Shown here piece after piece: positions 39,746-49,105 of a stretch of 64,000 nt of DNA. The notes under the pieces are model-generated. The model ran no database searches, was not told where the DNA came from, and saw only the letters and a list, made by a program, of their open reading frames with translations. Within the stretch, counting starts at the first letter, position 1, and every line of letters begins with the position of its first letter. The DNA is from Methylovulum miyakonense HT12 (lineage in GTDB: Bacteria > Pseudomonadota > Gammaproteobacteria > Methylococcales > Methylomonadaceae), in assembly GCF_000384075.1 (NCBI RefSeq), contig NZ_KB913025.1:2675919-2739918 (forward strand), in the 5' to 3' direction. The position numbers and the translations under genes are program-made.

Positions 39746-42700
39746 CTAAGCGGTGCCGGGCTTTACCCCGGCACCGTGTTCCAGCAATTGTTCGAACTCC
39801 GCCAGCGGCATCGGTTTACCGAACAAATAGCCTTGGTAGTGTAGGCAGCCTTTGTTCAGGAGAAGGCGTTGCTGCACCTCCGTTTCCACACCTTCGGCGA
39901 TGACCTCGATGTTTAGGCTGTGTGCTATGGCGATGATGGTGCGTACAATCGCCTTGTCGCTGTTATCGACGGCAATGTCACGCACGAACGACTGGTCGAT
40001 TTTGATCTGGCTGAGCGGTAGCCGCTTGAGGTATTGCAGGGACGAATAGCCTGTGCCGAAGTCGTCTAGCGAGAAGCGGATGCCCATCCCGTTCAAGGCA
40101 TTCATGATGGCGATGGTGCCGTCGATGTTTTCCAGCAACATGCTTTCGGTCAATTCCAGTTTGAGCAGCTGCGGATCAATGGCATGCCGCCGCACGGCGT
40201 CTTGCACTTGCGCCACAAAATCGGTATGGCGGAATTGTTTGGCGCTGACGTTTACCGAGAGCTCAAGGTTACGGGTAAGCGCCGTTTGCTGCCATGCCTT
40301 GAGTTGTGCGCAAGCCGTCTCCAACGCCCATAACCCGATGGGTAGGATCAAGCCAGTTTCTTCCGCCAGCGGGATAAAATCCACGGGCGGAACGAGTCCG
40401 TGTTCGGGGTGTGTCCAACGGATCAAGGCCTCGGCGCCGATAGGACGCCGCGAACTGTCCACCTGTATCTGGTAGTAAAGATGGAATTGCCGGTTTTCAA
40501 TGGCTTTGCGCAAGGCATTTTCCAGGGCGGCGTTGGTGTCAATGCTCGCCTGCATTTGCGGGTCGAAGAAACGCAGGGTGTTGCGGCCGGTTTTCTTGGC
40601 CTGATACATGGCGATGTCGGCTTGTTTCAGCAGATCTTGGTAAGGCAGTTCATGGTCGCTGAACAGCGCCACGCCGATGCTGCCGCTATTTTGGTATTCG
40701 CCCATGGAAAACTGGTGGCTATGGTCGAGGGCGGCCAAAATTTTGTTGCCGACCATTTCCGCTTGTGCCGCCGCTTCAGTGGCGTGCGGGCTTAAGTCTT
40801 CCAGCAAGACGACGAATTCGTCACCGCCCAGCCGCGCAACGGTGTCGCCTTCGCGCACGCAGGCGCCCAGGCGTTCGGCGACTTGTTGCAGTAGCAGGTC
40901 GCCGGTGGCGTGGCCGTAGGTGTCATTGAGGCTCTTGAAATGGTCGAGGTCCAGGAACAACAGCGCGCCCCGCCGTTGGTCGCGCGCACTGGCCGCCAAT
41001 GCTTGCTGGAGGCGGTCTATCAGCAGCCGCCGGTTGGGCAGGCGGGTGAGCGGGTCGTAGAATGCCAGATTTTCGATTTCTTCGGCGGCCGCCTTGATTG
41101 ACGTGATGTCGATCAAGGTGGCGATGTAGTGGCTGACCTTGCCGTCCGGGTCGGTCACGGCGGTGATGGTGATATGCTCGGGATAAATTTCGCCGTTCTT
41201 GCGCCGGTTCCAGATTTCGCCGTGCCACGCACCCGTCCGATGAATGCAGTCCCACATGGCGTCATAAAAGGCCGCATCGTGCCGCCCTGATTTGAGCAGG
41301 TTTGGGGTTTTGCCCACAGCTTCTGCTTCGGTGTATCCGGTGATGTGCGTAAAGGCGTGGTTGACCCGCAAGATCCGCCGGTTGGCATCGGTGACAAACA
41401 TGCCTTCTTGGGACTCGAAGGCGGTGGCGGCGACGCGAAGTTCCGCTTCCGCCTTGAGGTCTTTGGTGATGTCTATCATCACCCACATGATTTCGTCAGT
41501 GGTAGGGTCTAGCATCATGCCGGACAAATCAACCCATATGGGTTCCCGGTCTTTGCGGATAAATTCGACCTTTGTCCGGTAGACGTTTCCAGAATCCAGG
41601 GACGGATAAGCGGCATTGCCAAAAGCGTGGTAGGTTTGGACAGTCGGAAATAGGATGCTGGTTGACAAGCCGAACAATTCATTTTTGCCATAGCCCAGCA
41701 TTTTTTCGAATAAAGGGTTGCTCCAGGTTATCACCCGGCCCCTGGTTTTGGCGATACCTACCAGTTCAGTATCCAACATCGCCTTTTGTTCACGCGCCAA
41801 AACCTCAAGCTGCTCGGCAATGAGCTTGCTTTCAGTGATGTCGACACAGGAACCGATGTAGCCTTCAAATGCCCCGTTGTCGACGAACCGCGGCACGCCG
41901 TTGTCGTGCACCCAACGGTATTCCCCATCATGCCGCCGCAAGCGGTACTCCATGTGGAATGGCTCGCGCCGGTCAAAATGCCCGGTATAAATATCGAGGC
42001 AGCGCCGGAGGTCATCAGGATGGACCCCCTCCGCCCAACCATTGCCCTTTTCCTGGGCCATGTTGCGTCCAGTGAAATCCAGCCAGGTCTGGTTGAACCA
42101 GCAACAGAGCTTGTCGGTGCCGGCCAACCAGATTAAGACGGGGGCGGCATCCGCCGCGAGCCGGAAACGTTCTTCGGCTTCATGGGCCAAAGCTTCCAAT
42201 TGCATGCGCTCGGTGGCGTCCGTGATAAACCCATGCCACAGGACGCTACCGTCCTCCAGCTTTTCCGGCCTGGCATGTCCGGAAAGCCAGCGCAGCCCTT
42301 TTACGGGAAGGTTGACCCGATATTGCAGGTGCCAGGGTTGCAGGGTCTGTGCGGAATGTTGGATCGAAGCGGCTATCATGTCGTGGTCATCGGGGTGGAG
42401 GATGGCAAACACCGCCGATGCGTCTTCGTGTACCTGTTCAGGAGCCACTTCGTAGATTTCCCGGATGCCGCCACTGGCGTAAGGGAAACTTGAACGCCCG
42501 TCCGGGAACAGCCGGAACTGATAAATCATGCCCGGCACCTGCCTGGATAACTTGGCGAGAAGTTCATCGCTGGCTTCCAATGCCAGACGTTTCTTGAACC
42601 CATGGTTGACGCTCACCCCAAGGAACAGGCCGATGCTGGCCAGCGTCCAGAGAAAACCGTACAGATAGGCTATGCCCTGTTGCAGGGTGTCGCGCACAAA

Positions 42701-43501
42701 GGGGCCGTGCCCGATGGACGTGCCGTAGATGGCGAACAGTGAAATCAGGGACAGTACCGCCGCCAGCACACCGATAGGGAAACGCACGGCGACCCAGATG
42801 ATCAACGGGAGGGTCACGAAGGAAAGCGGAGGCAGGCTTTCCGGAGTGGCCATAAACAGCTTGGCCCAGAGCCAAGCCAATAGTATCGCCACCCCCGCTA
42901 GCTCCAGTAACTTGGCCGTTGGGAGGAGGCCTTTACGGAAATGGGGAAGGGTAAGCAGACATGGCGCCACCAGCAATATCCCCATGCTATCGCCTACCCA
43001 CCATGCCAACCAGGTTTGCGGGATCTTGGAGATGGGCAGCAAACCGTTGAGCCATAAGGATGACACGCCAATGACGGCCGCCGGAATGGGGGCAACCAAT
43101 ACCGCTGCCAGAATGAATGTGAGGATGGATTCCGGATCCTCGAAAATATCCGCGACACCTTGCCGCCTCAGCCACCACACGGCGGCCAGCGCTTCCAAGG
43201 TGATGGCAAATGCCGCTGGCAAAATATGGCTTACCGGGTTGGGGAAGATGAAAGTGCTGGCCAGCAGTGAACCGGTTATCACGCCAACCACGGCACGCCT
43301 GCCAAACCACCACAACGAGGCAAAGGCAAAACCGGCGGGAGCCCAGAACAGGTTGGTCAGGGTGCCGTAAAAGGGCAGCATCGCCAACATGCAGCCAATG
43401 ACATACAGCGTCGCCACCACCCATGTGGCCAGCACCCATGGGCGCCAGCGTTGGGGCTGACTACGTTCCAGCATATCAAGCAAAAAAGGTTTTTTACTCA
43501 T
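39746..43501 (-). CDS. MASE1-PAS-GGDEF-EAL cyclic-di-GMP enzyme
   Basis: 1251 residues. A MASE1 membrane sensor with about eight to ten helices occupies 1-310. Four PAS/PAC modules follow (about 320-810; EYRLRRHDGEYRWVHDNGVPRF and VTDANRRILRVNHAFTHITGY are typical). The GGDEF domain (about 820-985) has an intact GGDEF preceded five residues earlier by the inhibitory RxxD site (REGD), so it should make c-di-GMP under product control. The EAL domain (about 1000-1240) keeps GAEALIRW, DDFGTGYSS, KIDQSFV and AEGVET, so it should also degrade it. It stands alone. Confidence 0.94.
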   Translation of the reverse strand: MSKKPFLLDMLERSQPQRWRPWVLATWVVATLYVIGCMLAMLPFYGTLTNLFWAPAGFAFASLWWFGRRAVVGVITGSLLASTFIFPNPVSHILPAAFAITLEALAAVWWLRRQGVADIFEDPESILTFILAAVLVAPIPAAVIGVSSLWLNGLLPISKIPQTWLAWWVGDSMGILLVAPCLLTLPHFRKGLLPTAKLLELAGVAILLAWLWAKLFMATPESLPPLSFVTLPLIIWVAVRFPIGVLAAVLSLISLFAIYGTSIGHGPFVRDTLQQGIAYLYGFLWTLASIGLFLGVSVNHGFKKRLALEASDELLAKLSRQVPGMIYQFRLFPDGRSSFPYASGGIREIYEVAPEQVHEDASAVFAILHPDDHDMIAASIQHSAQTLQPWHLQYRVNLPVKGLRWLSGHARPEKLEDGSVLWHGFITDATERMQLEALAHEAEERFRLAADAAPVLIWLAGTDKLCCWFNQTWLDFTGRNMAQEKGNGWAEGVHPDDLRRCLDIYTGHFDRREPFHMEYRLRRHDGEYRWVHDNGVPRFVDNGAFEGYIGSCVDITESKLIAEQLEVLAREQKAMLDTELVGIAKTRGRVITWSNPLFEKMLGYGKNELFGLSTSILFPTVQTYHAFGNAAYPSLDSGNVYRTKVEFIRKDREPIWVDLSGMMLDPTTDEIMWVMIDITKDLKAEAELRVAATAFESQEGMFVTDANRRILRVNHAFTHITGYTEAEAVGKTPNLLKSGRHDAAFYDAMWDCIHRTGAWHGEIWNRRKNGEIYPEHITITAVTDPDGKVSHYIATLIDITSIKAAAEEIENLAFYDPLTRLPNRRLLIDRLQQALAASARDQRRGALLFLDLDHFKSLNDTYGHATGDLLLQQVAERLGACVREGDTVARLGGDEFVVLLEDLSPHATEAAAQAEMVGNKILAALDHSHQFSMGEYQNSGSIGVALFSDHELPYQDLLKQADIAMYQAKKTGRNTLRFFDPQMQASIDTNAALENALRKAIENRQFHLYYQIQVDSSRRPIGAEALIRWTHPEHGLVPPVDFIPLAEETGLILPIGLWALETACAQLKAWQQTALTRNLELSVNVSAKQFRHTDFVAQVQDAVRRHAIDPQLLKLELTESMLLENIDGTIAIMNALNGMGIRFSLDDFGTGYSSLQYLKRLPLSQIKIDQSFVRDIAVDNSDKAIVRTIIAIAHSLNIEVIAEGVETEVQQRLLLNKGCLHYQGYLFGKPMPLAEFEQLLEHGAGVKPGTA

Positions 43502-43991
43502 CGGCTATTTACCAGGGTCTGCCGCCAAGAAACTGGAGGGTACGTTTAGGGGTTGTGGCGGCCAGTGGCTCCATGGCCTTTTGCACCGGTCTTAATTCAG
43601 GGCCACGATAAGGTACCCCATCCCGGATAGGGTGAAGCGTAGTGTAAAGGCTTGCGTCTATTGGGTGAGGGCTTTCTAAACTTAATCACCGGGCTTCTTT
43701 CACAATCTGCCTGATTATGCCCCAGACCGTTGAATTTTGCGATAAAAGCGGCTTTTTGCTTGATGGATAGGGTCGGCGTTGATTGGTCTTGGGGCCAGTT
43801 CCACCCTATTTCAATGCCCAGATACCCCATTCTTTAAGCGACCCTGCCGCCCGCTTTTCGGCATGGGATCAGCTTACGGGGATCGGTCGGCCCTGGCGGC
43901 CATGCGGCTTATTTTACCTGCAAACACACGTCAGCTAACCCATACGTTAAGGAATCGCCGATTTGTTCAGCAATTTCTTAATGATATAAGC
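43502..43991. other. 490-bp spacer with a dispersed hairpin repeat
   Basis: No gene is supported; the minus-strand frame 43597-43830 has no domain or ribosome site. The right end holds a palindromic repeat at 43947-43980, listed separately. Confidence 0.5.
43947..43980. repeat. Dispersed palindromic repeat, copy 1
   Basis: TTAAGGAATCG at the left and an imperfect inverse ending TTTCTTA at the right enclose CGATTTGTTCAGC. Nearly the same 34-bp sequence occurs at 55795-55830. It sits 11 bp behind the stop of the ABC permease gene. Confidence 0.7.
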
Positions 43992-46541
43992 TCAATAACC
44001 CAATCCAACCCTGACAATAATCCTTGTAGCCTTTCTGGCCGGCAAATATGCCGCCAAAACCGCTAAAATTAAAACCACCACCAACCAAATCCCCTCCGCC
44101 GTCCAAGCAAAGACAAAATCCAGACGGATGCCCAGCATGGTGATGCCGAGTTGTTTGGCGAGCGGTTCGGCGAGCAAATAGGCTAGGGGGATGCTGACCA
44201 ACCAAGCCAGCAAACCGTGGAACAAACCTTCGAGCATGAACAATTTAAAAATGGCGGACGAGCTGGCACCGATGGCGCGGAGTACGCCGATTTCGCGGGT
44301 GCGTTGCAATACGCCGATGGCGAGTGTGCCGGACAGACCAATTGCCCCGACAGCGGCGATCATGCTGGCTAAGCCAAGCAACATGCTGGTTAACGGGCGG
44401 AATTGGTTTTGCGCGAATTGGCGTTGTTCGAGTTTGGCGAGGGTGGTGTAGATGTCGAGTTTGATCTGCTGCTCGGCGAAGGCGATTTTTAGGCTGTCGG
44501 TGTAGGTTTTTTCTTCGTCTAGGTTGTTGATGTTGGCGGCGAGCAGGGCGAAGGAATGGCGGTTGTCGGTTGAAATGCTGCTGAGCGGGGCGTACACGGG
44601 TTCGACGGCGTAGCCTGAGCCTGCGAACCAGCGGTAGAAACCGATGACTTGCCAATCGGTGGTGGTTTGTTGGGTTTCCAATTTTGGAATAGGTGCGGTT
44701 AGGTTAAGCCGTTCGTGGTGAGCCTGTCGAACCATGAGCGGCTTAACCGTTCTCCCTTCGACAGGCTCAGGGCGAACGGTTAAGCCTTGATCGTTTAGAT
44801 GTTTCATGGATATTTGCTGAAAAACCTTCACTTGCAAGCTATCGCCCACCTCAATCCCATTCAATTCAGCCGTTGCTGCATTCAAAACCAAATGCTGTTG
44901 CCCATCATCAGATTGATCAAACCAACGCCCCGCAACTATTAGGGGCTGGTACATTTTTGTTTCGACAGGTAAGGCGATCATCTGCACACCCAAACTGCCG
45001 GATTGTTTTATCAATTGCCCGTGTTGCGAAAGTTCGGCGGGTAGGCGGTTCCAAAATTCTACGGCGGTGGTCGGCGCAATGCCCTGAACGATGGGTATGA
45101 TGGTGTCTGCGGCTTGGTCTTGGCTGAACCCTAAGCGCACGGCGTAGCGGCTACGCGCCAGTTCGTTGTCCAACGTTAATTTGACGGACGCAATCAAACT
45201 CATAATGATGATGAACAACACGCCCGCAATGATTAACACGCTTTGCGTCCAAAACAACCGCGCTTTACGGCGTAGCAAATTACCCAAGGCGACGGCGTAA
45301 ATGGTTGGCAGCAAACTGGTGGCGCGACGCTCTAGCCAGCGGTCAAAACCGCCGCTGGCAAAATCCGCACCCAAACCATAACTGGCGAGGGCTTGCCGTA
45401 CCGACATCACCGCGCCTTTCCAGATGGGCCAGATTGCTGCCAATAAGGGCGCAGTCAGACCGCCTACGATCATGAAAACCAGTGCGCGGGGCGAATAGGC
45501 AAAATCTGCCAATTCGATATTGAACAAGCCCAACAACCAGCAGCTGCTAAAAAACGCGCCCGCCCAGCTCAACGGCACGGCAATCACCAACGCAACCAGC
45601 GACAAAATCAGCACTTCGCTTAAGTAAATGCTGGCAATGGTCCAACGGCTTGCACCCACGGATTTCATGATGCCGATTTGGTCGGTTTGCTGGGTAATCA
45701 ATGCGGCGACGGTGTTTGAAATCAGCACCGAACTTAAAGCCAACGATGCCCACGCCATCACCGTCAGCACCAAATGGATGCCCGAAAAAATCGCCCGTCC
45801 CCAGTGTTCCTCAGGGTTTTGCAACAGCGTGGCGTTGACGGCGATGCCGGATTTCGCCAACTCGGCGCGGAGTTTTCCGGCGATGTCGCGGGCTTTGTCG
45901 GCTGAGTAGGGCTGTTGGATTTGCACCAAGACTTGCCGGAAGCTATGTGCCGGAATGCCAAACTTGGGTGCCAATTCGGGCGCGATGAAAAAATGCAATT
46001 GCCCACCAAAGGCAGGCGGTTTCACGAAGGGATGGCGGATGATGCCACTTAAGCTGAGTATTTCTGAGCCTTTAGCCGTGGCGAATTCGATGCTGTCGCC
46101 GATGTTGAGTTTGGCATACTGCGCCGATAAGCGTTCGGCGGCGATGTGCTGGTTTTTGGGAAAATCGCCGGACACCAAGCCCATCAAGTCATAGCGTTGG
46201 TTTTGGTAATCAGGCCGGAAAATCACCGTTCCCGTCTGCCATTTTGAAGATTGCGGGGTTTTGTATTGCGCGGTGAATTGCGTCAGCAAGTCGATATTGG
46301 CAACGCCCTCGATATTTTTCAGCGTCTCGGCAATCGCCATATCGGCATCTTGGCGCAGAATCAGGCTGATGTGCGAGGGTTGTGATTGCCGATGGGCGTT
46401 GTCCATGCCGCCTAATTGCAAATCCATCATGCCCAATAAAGTGCCGATGACGAACAGGCCGATGGCGATACTGGAGATGGCTAGGGCGGTGCGTGATTTA
46501 TGAGTCAGAAGATCAGAAGCAATCTTGGAATAAAAAAACAT
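43992..46541 (-). CDS. ABC transporter permease, FtsX family
   Basis: 849 residues. One N-terminal membrane anchor precedes a large periplasmic part, two FtsX core blocks (about 260-390 and 715-845; VGASRWTIASIYLSEVLIL and IGASSSAIFKLFMLEGLFHGLL are typical) and a second periplasmic part. Such permeases pair with a LolD/MacB-type ATPase and move lipoproteins or other envelope substrates, or act mechanically. Residues near 585-613 are encoded by a palindromic repeat inserted in frame (see 44700-44786). The start is 6 bp after the end of the ATPase gene, so both are co-translated. Confidence 0.88.
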   Translation of the reverse strand: MFFYSKIASDLLTHKSRTALAISSIAIGLFVIGTLLGMMDLQLGGMDNAHRQSQPSHISLILRQDADMAIAETLKNIEGVANIDLLTQFTAQYKTPQSSKWQTGTVIFRPDYQNQRYDLMGLVSGDFPKNQHIAAERLSAQYAKLNIGDSIEFATAKGSEILSLSGIIRHPFVKPPAFGGQLHFFIAPELAPKFGIPAHSFRQVLVQIQQPYSADKARDIAGKLRAELAKSGIAVNATLLQNPEEHWGRAIFSGIHLVLTVMAWASLALSSVLISNTVAALITQQTDQIGIMKSVGASRWTIASIYLSEVLILSLVALVIAVPLSWAGAFFSSCWLLGLFNIELADFAYSPRALVFMIVGGLTAPLLAAIWPIWKGAVMSVRQALASYGLGADFASGGFDRWLERRATSLLPTIYAVALGNLLRRKARLFWTQSVLIIAGVLFIIIMSLIASVKLTLDNELARSRYAVRLGFSQDQAADTIIPIVQGIAPTTAVEFWNRLPAELSQHGQLIKQSGSLGVQMIALPVETKMYQPLIVAGRWFDQSDDGQQHLVLNAATAELNGIEVGDSLQVKVFQQISMKHLNDQGLTVRPEPVEGRTVKPLMVRQAHHERLNLTAPIPKLETQQTTTDWQVIGFYRWFAGSGYAVEPVYAPLSSISTDNRHSFALLAANINNLDEEKTYTDSLKIAFAEQQIKLDIYTTLAKLEQRQFAQNQFRPLTSMLLGLASMIAAVGAIGLSGTLAIGVLQRTREIGVLRAIGASSSAIFKLFMLEGLFHGLLAWLVSIPLAYLLAEPLAKQLGITMLGIRLDFVFAWTAEGIWLVVVLILAVLAAYLPARKATRIIVRVGLGY
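44700..44786. repeat. RPEPVEG-type palindromic repeat inside the permease gene
   Basis: GGTTAAGCCGTTCGTGGTGA (44702 on) and the inverse TTCGCCCTGAGCCTGTCGAA-type arm reaching 44786 form a long imperfect palindrome. Its minus-strand translation contains RPEPVEG and, in the other arm, VRQAHHER, a wording well known from dispersed intergenic repeats of many proteobacteria. Here it is read through without a stop. Confidence 0.85.
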
Positions 46542-46547
46542 GTTTTT

Positions 46548-47240
46548 TTACTCCGAATGCTGACTATCGTGATGAATCCGCCCCGCATGAATGGCAATGC
46601 GCCGCGATGCCGATTGCGCCAGTTCCTCGTTATGCGTCACCATCACCAGCGTTTTGCCTTGTTGTTGCAAGGTGCTGAACAACGCAAACACGGCATCGGC
46701 GGTGGCGGTGTCGAGGTTGCCGGTGGGTTCGTCGGCGACAATCAAGGCCGGATCATTCGCCAAAGCACGGGCAATCGCCGCCCGTTGTTGTTGACCGCCA
46801 GACACTTGCCCTGGCAATTGCTTGGCCTGCGCGTCCAGTCCGACCAAATTCAGCAAATACCGCGCCCGCTCCAGCCGCTCACGTTTGGGCAATTTGCCGA
46901 CAAAATCCATCGGCAACTGGATGTTTTGCAAAAGATTCAGCGACGGCAACAATTGGAAAAATTGAAAGACAATCCCGACATTAACTCCACGCCATTTCGA
47001 TAATTGTTCTTCTTTCAGCTTGTGCAAAGCCGCGCCGTTGATCTGCACTTGGCCTTGGCAAGGGCGGTCGATGCCTGTCAACAAATTCAACAAAGTCGAT
47101 TTGCCATTGCCCGACGGCCCGACGATGGCAACAAATTCGCCAGCGGTGATGGTCAGGTTGATGTCGTGCAGCACAGGCGTGGTAATTGGTCCCAGTGTGT
47201 AGGCTTTATGGACGTTATCGAGTTGGATGATGTTGGGCAT
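46548..47240 (-). CDS. ABC transporter ATP-binding protein (LolD/MacB type)
   Basis: 230 residues. Walker A is GPSGNGKST, the Q loop [12 protein letters not shown], the signature [15 protein letters not shown], Walker [13 protein letters not shown] and the switch histidine in VMVTHNEE. The sequence type is that of ATPases serving FtsX-family permeases, and the permease gene follows after 6 bp. The substrate is unknown. Confidence 0.95.
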   Translation of the reverse strand: MPNIIQLDNVHKAYTLGPITTPVLHDINLTITAGEFVAIVGPSGNGKSTLLNLLTGIDRPCQGQVQINGAALHKLKEEQLSKWRGVNVGIVFQFFQLLPSLNLLQNIQLPMDFVGKLPKRERLERARYLLNLVGLDAQAKQLPGQVSGGQQQRAAIARALANDPALIVADEPTGNLDTATADAVFALFSTLQQQGKTLVMVTHNEELAQSASRRIAIHAGRIHHDSQHSE

Positions 47241-47303
47241 GGCGGGATTTGGGCTGGTATTATTAGGAAATGCTGGTAGATTCTAGCATGTGGCACAATT
47301 TGC

Positions 47304-47382
47304 GTAGGGTGGGCAAACAGCTTTATCGTTTGCCCACCTTCAATCGGATAGACCGGTGGGCAGAACCGCTTGCCCACCCTAC
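47304..47382. repeat. GTAGGGTGGGCA-type palindromic repeat
   Basis: GTAGGGTGGGCA at 47304-47315 and TGCCCACCCTAC at 47371-47382 are exact inverted copies; an inner TTTGCCCACC/GGTGGGCAGA pair lies between. This type of sequence is a frequent dispersed repeat of proteobacteria. It occupies most of the divergent spacer between the ABC operon and the ICMT-like gene and ends 12 bp before that start codon. Confidence 0.8.
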
Positions 47383-47394
47383 AAATGAAACGGT

Positions 47395-47964
47395 ATGAAC
47401 CCAACACAAACCCTCTGGCTAATCTTCGCCAGCCTCTGGGCGGTAGCCGAAATCGCCATTGTGATAAAAACCCGCACAGCCAATGAAGCGAAGTCCGCCG
47501 CGTTCCGTTCGGCTAAATGGATTTGGTGGGCGATCATCGCCGCATTAATAATGGCTTTGGCTTTCAAACGCTGGCAATTAGTGCCGATCCCGCTGGATTA
47601 CCAATTACGGCAAATCATCGCGTTATTGCTATTTAGCGTTGGCTTGGCGTTGCGCTTTTACGCCATCGCCAGTCTGGGGCGGTTTTTTACCACCACGGCG
47701 ATGGTGCAAGACCAGCACCAACTCATCAACCACGGCCCGTACCGCTTCATCCGCCATCCGGCTTATTCAGGCTTGTTAATCAGTTTTTTCGCGGCAGGTT
47801 TGGCGATGGGGGATTGGCTGGCGTTGTTCAGTTTATGCGCCCCGCTGGCTTATGCCTTGGCAAAACGCATTCAGTATGAAGAGTCGTTGTTGATAGGATA
47901 TTTCGGGCAAGTCTATTATGATTACTGCCAACGTACTAAGAAATTGATTCCTTGGGTTTATTGA
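47395..47964 (+). CDS. Isoprenylcysteine carboxyl methyltransferase-like membrane protein
   Basis: 189 residues with about five hydrophobic segments. The family block GPYRFIRHPAYSGLL (residues about 118-132) and the later EESLLIGYFGQVYYDYCQRTKKLIPWVY are characteristic of the ICMT/PEMT-like group, which uses SAM to methylate hydrophobic substrates at the membrane. No prenylated proteins are expected in bacteria, so the real substrate is unknown. Confidence 0.88.
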   Translation: MNPTQTLWLIFASLWAVAEIAIVIKTRTANEAKSAAFRSAKWIWWAIIAALIMALAFKRWQLVPIPLDYQLRQIIALLLFSVGLALRFYAIASLGRFFTTTAMVQDQHQLINHGPYRFIRHPAYSGLLISFFAAGLAMGDWLALFSLCAPLAYALAKRIQYEESLLIGYFGQVYYDYCQRTKKLIPWVY

Positions 47965-48003
47965 GGAGTTACCACATAATTTTTAACATTAACTGGAAAT
48001 TTA

Positions 48004-48990
48004 ATGATTCAATTTTTATACAAATACATGCCTTTAAGACCTAGTTTTTTTAACGAACCAATGTTGAGGGCAACTCCAGTTACCGCGTTGAACGACCCGT
48101 TTGAAGGCTTATTCAATAAAAATCAAGTTATTAATGCAAGTCGTCATCAAACGAACTTTTTTAAAGAATCCGGCATTGAAGATGTAAATGAATTCGAAGA
48201 AAATGAAACTGAAGAATTAATGAGTGTTATACAAAGTGATTTCTTTTCGTTAGGTATAATTTCATTTACTGAAGACCATATTAATCCACTTATGTGGGCA
48301 CACTATGCTGATGAGCATAGAGGTATGGTGATCCAGTTTAAAACAGAGGTTCCATTGTTTTCTGATTCTTTTAAAGATGTCGAAGGCATAGGTAAAACTC
48401 GATTTGGGAAAGCTTATTTAGGTGATGTTTTCGAATTCCCTGAACGCGTGGTTTATCGTAGAGAAACTCCATCGTTTGAGCATAAAGAAGATGCAGAACC
48501 AGAATCAATCAATGAATATCATTGGAATAAATTTAATAAATCGATATTGTTTACTAAAGCAAATGATTGGATTTACGAAAAGGAATGTAGAAGTATTGTC
48601 AGATTGCAAGATGCGGATCGAATAATATGCAAAGACCAAAAGGAAATTCGTGAGATTTGCTTAAAACATTCTGAAATTGAACTGATTGAATTAGCTGATG
48701 GATTCATTCAAATAACGTATCCGAAAGGTTATGAAATGTATGAAGAAATGGGAGATGAAAGTATTAAGAATGAAATTTATTTTCTGTCAAACGATATGAA
48801 TAATCCACCTGTACATTTATTTAGGATAGATCCAAATTGTATTAGGGGAGTCTACTTTGGATGTAAAGCAAAATATTCATCTTGTTTGGATAACATACGT
48901 GATAATGAAAATTTAAAACACTTGAATGTAAATAAAATGGAGTTGGCAGCTGAAACATATGCTTTGTTAGCATCCAAGCTAAAGATGTAG
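48004..48990 (+). CDS. DUF2971 family protein
   Basis: 328 residues, cytoplasmic. The DUF2971 hallmarks are YKYMPLRP near the start, ALNDPFEG, a central MWAHYADEHRGMVIQF and, later, TKANDWIYEKECRSIVRL and IRGVYFGCKA. Family function is unknown, although members are often found in variable regions. The gene is clearly richer in A and T than its neighbours, which suggests transfer. It starts 39 bp after the ICMT-like gene. Confidence 0.85.
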   Translation: MIQFLYKYMPLRPSFFNEPMLRATPVTALNDPFEGLFNKNQVINASRHQTNFFKESGIEDVNEFEENETEELMSVIQSDFFSLGIISFTEDHINPLMWAHYADEHRGMVIQFKTEVPLFSDSFKDVEGIGKTRFGKAYLGDVFEFPERVVYRRETPSFEHKEDAEPESINEYHWNKFNKSILFTKANDWIYEKECRSIVRLQDADRIICKDQKEIREICLKHSEIELIELADGFIQITYPKGYEMYEEMGDESIKNEIYFLSNDMNNPPVHLFRIDPNCIRGVYFGCKAKYSSCLDNIRDNENLKHLNVNKMELAAETYALLASKLKM

Positions 48991-49105
48991 CAATATCATC
49001 TTTACCTCACATATATTTAGGATGTGCTACCTGTCGTCAGTACATCCTACAAATCCAAAATTATAAATCCCCAAATTCCCTTTAACCCGTAACCCTACCC
49101 AATCC

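Noticed and set aside
43597..43830. 77-codon minus-strand frame in the spacer behind the GGDEF-EAL gene
   Set aside because: Tryptophan/proline-rich translation without domain, no ribosome site, in a repeat-bearing spacer.
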